NCBI RefSeq assembly: GCF_030014955.1
Contig: NZ_JAGRPV010000001.1
Coordinates: forward strand, 3,286,001 to 3,350,000
Origin: Cohnella hashimotonis
GTDB lineage: Bacteria > Bacillota > Bacilli > Paenibacillales > Paenibacillaceae
Length of the DNA: 64,000 nt
Reading direction: 5' to 3'
The translations under genes and the position numbers were made by a program. This document shows positions 62,773-64,000 of this stretch, one piece after another; position 1 is the first letter of the stretch, and every line of letters starts with the position of its first letter. The notes below the pieces were generated by a model. That model saw only the letters and a list, made by a program, of their open reading frames with translations. It had not been told where the DNA came from and did not search any database.

Positions 62773-64000
62773 CGTTCATCCGCCTCCTCTTCGTCCTGAC
62801 GGCCCGGAATGGCGAGCTCCACCGTCGTCCCTTCGCCGGGCCGGCTGTCGATGCGAAGCCCGTAGCTTTCCCCGAATTGCATTTTGATCCGCTCATGCAC
62901 GTTGCGCAGTCCGATCCCTCTCCCGGCAACCGCAAGCGGACGCTGCCCGTATACGTGGTCCCGAATTTCCTTGAGCTGGGTCTCGCTCATCCCGCTGCCG
63001 TCGTCGGTCACGGCAATGATGCACAGCTCCCCTTCGTGCCTGACGCCAATCCGGATCGTGCCCGGTCCCGTCCGCTGCTTGAAGGCATGGTGAATGGCGT
63101 TTTCCACGACCGGCTGCAGCATCAGCTTGATCGACGGAAGCGTGAGGTCCCGTTCGGGAATATCGACGATCAGCGTATACTTGTTCGAGAACCGCATGTT
63201 CTGCAAGGCAACGTAATTGTACAAATGCTCGAGCTCGTCCGCGATTGCGACCCGCTGCTCGCCGTGATTGACGCCGTACCGGAGCAGCTTGCCGAGCGTG
63301 AACGTCATGTCGGCCACTTCCTCGTCGTCGTTCAGCTCGGCCTTCATGCGGATCGTCTCGAGCGTGTTGTAGATGAAGTGCGGATTGATCTGGCTCTGCA
63401 AGGCGGCATATTCGGCTTCCTTCTTGCGCGTCTGCGTCTCCTTCACTTCCTCGAGCAGATCGCGAATACGGGTCACCATAATGTTGAAGTGACGTCCAAG
63501 CAATCCGACCTCGTCGCGATATTTTTGATTAAAGCTCACGTCCAGGTTGCCCGTCTGAACCTCCTGCATCAGCAGCTTGATCTTGCTGAGCGGCCGCGTC
63601 AGCGCGTACGAGATCGCGATGGCGATCAGCAGCGCCAGCGTGACGAAGACGGCCGACGTGAGCAGCGTGACGTTGCGAGTGACCGTCGCCTGCCGCGTCG
63701 CCTCCGCCATCGGGATATAGACGAACATTTTCCATCCGGTGAGCGACGACTTGGCGTACGTCGTAATATACTTTTTGCCGTCGATCTCATACGGAAAAGC
63801 CCCTTCGTTCCCGGTCGCTTTCCGAATGGACGGGTCGGCGGACAGATCGTGAGTCGTAAGCTGGCCTTCGCTGTCGAACACGACGCGGTCGCGGTCGTCG
63901 ACGAGCAGGGTCTTGCCTTTGGTCACCTGATCGAAATCCTGGATCTGCCGCTTGATCGCCGAAATATTCGTATCGAACACGATAAACCCGATCGGGCTCA
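62766..64000 (-). CDS. Sensor histidine kinase, YesM type (5' end cut by window)
   Basis: About 410 visible residues; the N-terminus extends past 64000. An outside sensor part of Cache type is incomplete, then a membrane segment (LLTSAVFVTLALLIAIAISYAL), a HAMP domain, and the His-kinase domain with H-box QSQINPHFIYN, N-box ENAIHHAF and G-box GRGIGLRNVHERI. The conserved histidine is in NPHFIYN. It senses a sugar or a binding protein outside and phosphorylates the following regulator. An internal GTG at 63980 is only an open-frame limit, not the start. Confidence 0.94.
   Translation of the reverse strand, partial: SPIGFIVFDTNISAIKRQIQDFDQVTKGKTLLVDDRDRVVFDSEGQLTTHDLSADPSIRKATGNEGAFPYEIDGKKYITTYAKSSLTGWKMFVYIPMAEATRQATVTRNVTLLTSAVFVTLALLIAIAISYALTRPLSKIKLLMQEVQTGNLDVSFNQKYRDEVGLLGRHFNIMVTRIRDLLEEVKETQTRKKEAEYAALQSQINPHFIYNTLETIRMKAELNDDEEVADMTFTLGKLLRYGVNHGEQRVAIADELEHLYNYVALQNMRFSNKYTLIVDIPERDLTLPSIKLMLQPVVENAIHHAFKQRTGPGTIRIGVRHEGELCIIAVTDDGSGMSETQLKEIRDHVYGQRPLAVAGRGIGLRNVHERIKMQFGESYGLRIDSRPGEGTTVELAIPGRQDEEEADERC

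Noticed and set aside
11..64000. tRNA, rRNA, insertion sequence or phage genes
   Set aside because: I saw no transposase, integrase, structural RNA or terminal inverted repeats in this window by reading; a covariance-model search would be needed to exclude small RNAs.

Overview
The window looks like chromosomal DNA of a moderately GC-rich spore-former of the Paenibacillaceae (Paenibacillus/Cohnella type). The grounds are strong AGGAGG ribosome-binding sites, sigma-A promoters of Bacillus type, Bacillus-like protein families (YesM/YesN two-component system, LplB/LplC-type sugar permeases, YdeI, CysJI), many secreted carbohydrate-active proteins and a giant DUF11 repeat protein. The genus is an inference. 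I see no rRNA, tRNA, CRISPR array, phage module or insertion sequence.

Layout. (1) 1-7230, minus strand: a sugar ABC importer (two permeases and a lipoprotein), a LacI-type repressor and a secreted sialidase-like protein. The importer and the sialidase-like gene each have a strong promoter followed by the same TAAAACGTTTYA palindrome, so together with lacI they look like one local regulon. (2) 7231-13521: YdeI-family protein, two tandem arrays of stem-loop units (51 bp and 62 bp), an ArsR regulator with a UvrA2-type ATPase, an AlkD-type DNA glycosylase and a cysteine-synthase-like enzyme. (3) 13661-25053: a secreted agarase-like glycoside hydrolase; an operon of dehydrogenase, two LplB/LplC-type permeases, lipoprotein and beta-helix protein; and a regulator that fuses a GntR winged helix to a sugar-binding-protein domain. 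(4) 25220-28818: sulfite reductase cysJ-cysI. (5) 29088-43550: a small beta-rich protein, an ArsB-type transporter, a FecR-domain surface protein and, divergent from it, a giant DUF11 repeat protein whose repeat series continues in a second reading frame through a 4-base ATGA overlap. (6) 43635-50342: pentose-phosphate operon zwf-tkt-tal-gnd with a divergent LysR regulator. (7) 50523-55991: VOC protein, MarR regulator with a Gly/His/Arg-rich tail, a third stem-loop array lying between a dehydrogenase gene and its terminator, an FHA plus winged-helix regulator and a MecA-like PBP lipoprotein. (8) 56153-64000: a compact minus-strand operon of YesM-type kinase (cut by the window), YesN-type regulator, GH35 beta-galactosidase, Gfo/Idh oxidoreductase, trans-sulfuration-type PLP enzyme and DUF4091 protein.

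The main theme is capture and breakdown of plant or microbial polysaccharides: sugar importers without their own ATPase, secreted or intracellular hydrolases and dedicated regulators, alongside central NADPH metabolism and sulfur assimilation. The best candidates for new biology are the GntR-SBP regulator with its repeated TGATGTAC sites, the three stem-loop arrays at gene 3' ends, the alternating DUF11 super-repeat with its possible ATT start and frame break, the PLP enzyme inside a galactoside operon, and the FHA-winged-helix regulator facing a PBP.
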